Positions 31,742 to 33,476 of a DNA stretch of 33,476 bases are shown here, one piece after another. The position numbers were made by a program, and so were the translations under genes. How positions within the stretch are numbered: position 1 is the stretch's first letter; each line of letters opens with the position of its first letter. Source of the DNA: Candidatus Aminicenans sakinawicola JGI OTU-1 (GTDB lineage Bacteria > Acidobacteriota > Aminicenantia > Aminicenantales > Aminicenantaceae); contig AWNV01000010.1 of the NCBI GenBank assembly GCA_000493965.1, positions 1-33,476 of the forward strand, in the 5' to 3' direction. The notes below the pieces were generated by a model. It was not told where the DNA came from. It made no database searches and saw only the letters and a program-made list of their open reading frames with translations.

Positions 31742-33476
31742 ATGAAAGAAAAGTATAATTTTCAAAAAATTGAAGAAAAGTGGCAGAAAGTTTGGGATAG
31801 CAAAAAAGTTTTTAGATCTTGCAAAGACCGGGCGAAAAAAAAGTACTACTGCCTGGAAATGTACCCTTATCCGTCTGGCCGTATCCATATGGGACATGTG
31901 CGAAATTATTCGATTGGAGATGTTATTTCCCGCTATAAGGCGATGAATGGTTTTAGTGTTATTCATCCTATTGGCTGGGATGCTATGGGAATGCCGGCTG
32001 AGAATGCTGCTATTAGCCAAGGCGTTCACCCTCAAAAATGGACTCTCGATAATATTTTGTACATGAAGAGACAGTTGAAGAGGATGGGTTTTAGCTATGA
32101 TTGGGCCCGTGAAGTAAATACATGTCTGCCTGAGTATTATAGATGGAACCAGTGGATTTTCCTAAAAATGTATGATAGAGGTTTGGCATATAGGAAAAAA
32201 AGCCGTGTAAATTGGTGTCCACAGTGCCAGACGGTTCTTGCGAATGAACAGGCTGTTGGAGAGCGTTGCTGGCGCTGTGGTACAGCCGTCAAACAGAAAG
32301 AGATAGAACAGTGGTTTCTGAAAATAACTGACTATGCGGAAGAGTTGCTTTCTGGTCACAGCCTGCTTGAAAAGTGGCCGGAACATGCTCTGACTATGCA
32401 AAAAAATTGGATAGGAAGGAGCACTGGAGCACACATTGTTTTCCCAATGGCAGACTCATCTCAATCTATTGAGGTTTTTACTACAAGAGTTGATACCATC
32501 TTCGGGGCTACATTTATAGCGCTTTCTCCTGGGCATCCTTTGTCCCGAGCTCTGATCTTAGAATCAGAGCGGAAAGAGGAGATGGAGAGATGGATAGAAA
32601 GAAATCTTATTGAACGAAGACAGAAGGAAAGTTTGGAAGAAACCGAAAAGAAGGGAATTGATACTGGGAAAAAGGCTATTAATCCTTACACTGGTGAAGA
32701 AATCCCTATCTGGATTACCAATTATGTTTTAATGGAATACGGCACAGGTGCAATTATGGCTGTTCCTGGACATGATAAAAGAGACTTCGAGTTTGCAAAA
32801 AAGTATTATTTACCAATTAAAGAAGTAATAGTGCCATATGGTCAATCTCCAGCCGGAAAAACAGAGGAGGTTTTTGAAGATTTTGGAATGGTTATCAATT
32901 CAGGGCATTTTTCTGATAAAAGTTCCATGGAAGCGGCCAAAGAGATGATTAGATACGGAGAAGAGAAAGGATTTGCCAGAAAAGAGATATTGTACCGCCT
33001 TAAAGATTGGGGTATTTCACGTCAACGCTATTGGGGCACACCTATTCCCGTAGTTTACTGTAATAAGTGTGGTATTGTAGGTGTTCCTTACGATTCTCTT
33101 CCGGTCGTTCTTCCTTATGATGTAGAGTTTAAAGGGACAGAAGGATCTCCTCTCGAAAAATCAGAGGATTTTGTGAAAACAACGTGTCCGAAATGCCATA
33201 GAGAAGCACATCGGGAAACCGATACAATGGACACTTTTTTTGATTCATCCTGGTATTATTTTCGCTACTGCTCTCCAGAGGAAAAGAAACTTCCATTTGA
33301 TCCTAGGCCTGTGGATTATTGGCTTCCTGTTGATCTCTATATAGGAGGAATAGAACATGCTATTCTTCATCTCATATATGCGCGTTTTTTCTGCAAGGTT
33401 TTGAGAGATTTAGGATTGACAAAGATTGATGAACCTTTTCCTCGATATCTTGCCCAGGGGATGGTGACTAAAGATG
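31742..33476 (+). CDS. leuS: Leucyl-tRNA synthetase, C-terminus beyond the window
   Basis: This class I synthetase charges tRNA-Leu. About 578 codons are present before the window ends, roughly 70 percent of a normal LeuS. The HIGH-type motif is YPSGRIHMGHVRNYSIGD. A first zinc site follows in NWCPQCQTVLANEQ and ERCWRCG, then the CP1 editing domain with TTRVDTIFGATFIAL and YGTGAIMAVPGHDKRDFEFA. A second cysteine cluster (CNKCG and CPKCH) and the WYYFRYCSP and GGIEHAILHLIYARFF blocks are the usual bacterial LeuS features. The KMSKS loop lies beyond the edge. I start at MKEKYNFQKIEEKWQ, the family start; the upstream ribosome binding site is weak (AAAGAG adjacent). The gene is missed by ORF callers requiring a stop. 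Confidence 0.97.
   Translation, partial: MKEKYNFQKIEEKWQKVWDSKKVFRSCKDRAKKKYYCLEMYPYPSGRIHMGHVRNYSIGDVISRYKAMNGFSVIHPIGWDAMGMPAENAAISQGVHPQKWTLDNILYMKRQLKRMGFSYDWAREVNTCLPEYYRWNQWIFLKMYDRGLAYRKKSRVNWCPQCQTVLANEQAVGERCWRCGTAVKQKEIEQWFLKITDYAEELLSGHSLLEKWPEHALTMQKNWIGRSTGAHIVFPMADSSQSIEVFTTRVDTIFGATFIALSPGHPLSRALILESERKEEMERWIERNLIERRQKESLEETEKKGIDTGKKAINPYTGEEIPIWITNYVLMEYGTGAIMAVPGHDKRDFEFAKKYYLPIKEVIVPYGQSPAGKTEEVFEDFGMVINSGHFSDKSSMEAAKEMIRYGEEKGFARKEILYRLKDWGISRQRYWGTPIPVVYCNKCGIVGVPYDSLPVVLPYDVEFKGTEGSPLEKSEDFVKTTCPKCHREAHRETDTMDTFFDSSWYYFRYCSPEEKKLPFDPRPVDYWLPVDLYIGGIEHAILHLIYARFFCKVLRDLGLTKIDEPFPRYLAQGMVTKD

Overview
The window reads as a chromosomal segment of an uncultured, diderm (outer-membrane) bacterium. 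It carries lipid A genes (lpxK, an LpxL/HtrB-type acyltransferase) and a standard bacterial core (polA, leuS, fab genes, enolase). It also has an archaeal-type phosphoglycerate mutase and several secreted proteins of a style common in Candidatus Aminicenantes and Acidobacteria: a 6-bladed beta-propeller, a DUF362 protein with a polyferredoxin, and a YtxH/DUF948 pair. Aminicenantes is my best guess, from gene content only. Promoters look like ordinary sigma-70 boxes with 16-18 bp spacers.

Layout: (1) 1-2155: a noncoding start with a hairpin, an AT-rich TlpA-like thioredoxin protein on the minus strand, then a 285-bp interval bounded by a 19-bp inverted repeat. (2) 2156-7562, plus strand: apgM, an AMIN/amidase_3 cell-wall amidase, a DUF362 protein overlapping a membrane polyferredoxin, and a DUF212 (PAP2-like) membrane protein. 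(3) 13441-7575, minus strand: one long operon yceD-rpmF-plsX-fabG-acpP-fabF-etfB-etfA from a strong promoter. It lacks the usual fabH and fabD and ends in electron-transfer flavoprotein genes. (4) 13591-16555, plus strand: a small conserved protein and polA, divergent from the fab operon. (5) 18704-16590, minus strand: lpxK and an LpxL-type acyltransferase. A decayed IS91-type transposase tail lies just upstream of lpxK. (6) 21407-18964, minus strand: an operon of a C39-like peptidase with TPRs, a small lipoprotein and a secreted beta-propeller.

(7) 21408-23314 is an accessory insert. It holds an intact 302-aa orphan protein with a HEPN-like central region, a wrecked SIR2-like gene behind it, a REP-like hairpin, a second degenerate copy of the C39 operon's promoter and 5' end, and a MITE-like element with 21-bp perfect terminal inverted repeats. 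The right end of that element supplies a -35 box for the next gene, a lipoprotein. (8) 24208-31487: a secreted coiled-coil protein, a palindromic repeat element, then minus-strand genes for ComEC, an exported M20 peptidase, enolase, YtxH and DUF948 proteins, and a bacterial relative of the mitochondrial K+/H+ exchange-related family. (9) 31742-end: leuS, cut by the window edge.

The best leads for something new are the C39-TPR/lipoprotein/propeller operon and the neighbouring insert with the 302-aa protein and SIR2 remnant, which looks like a decaying defence-type module. No CRISPR array, tRNA, rRNA or intact transposase was seen.
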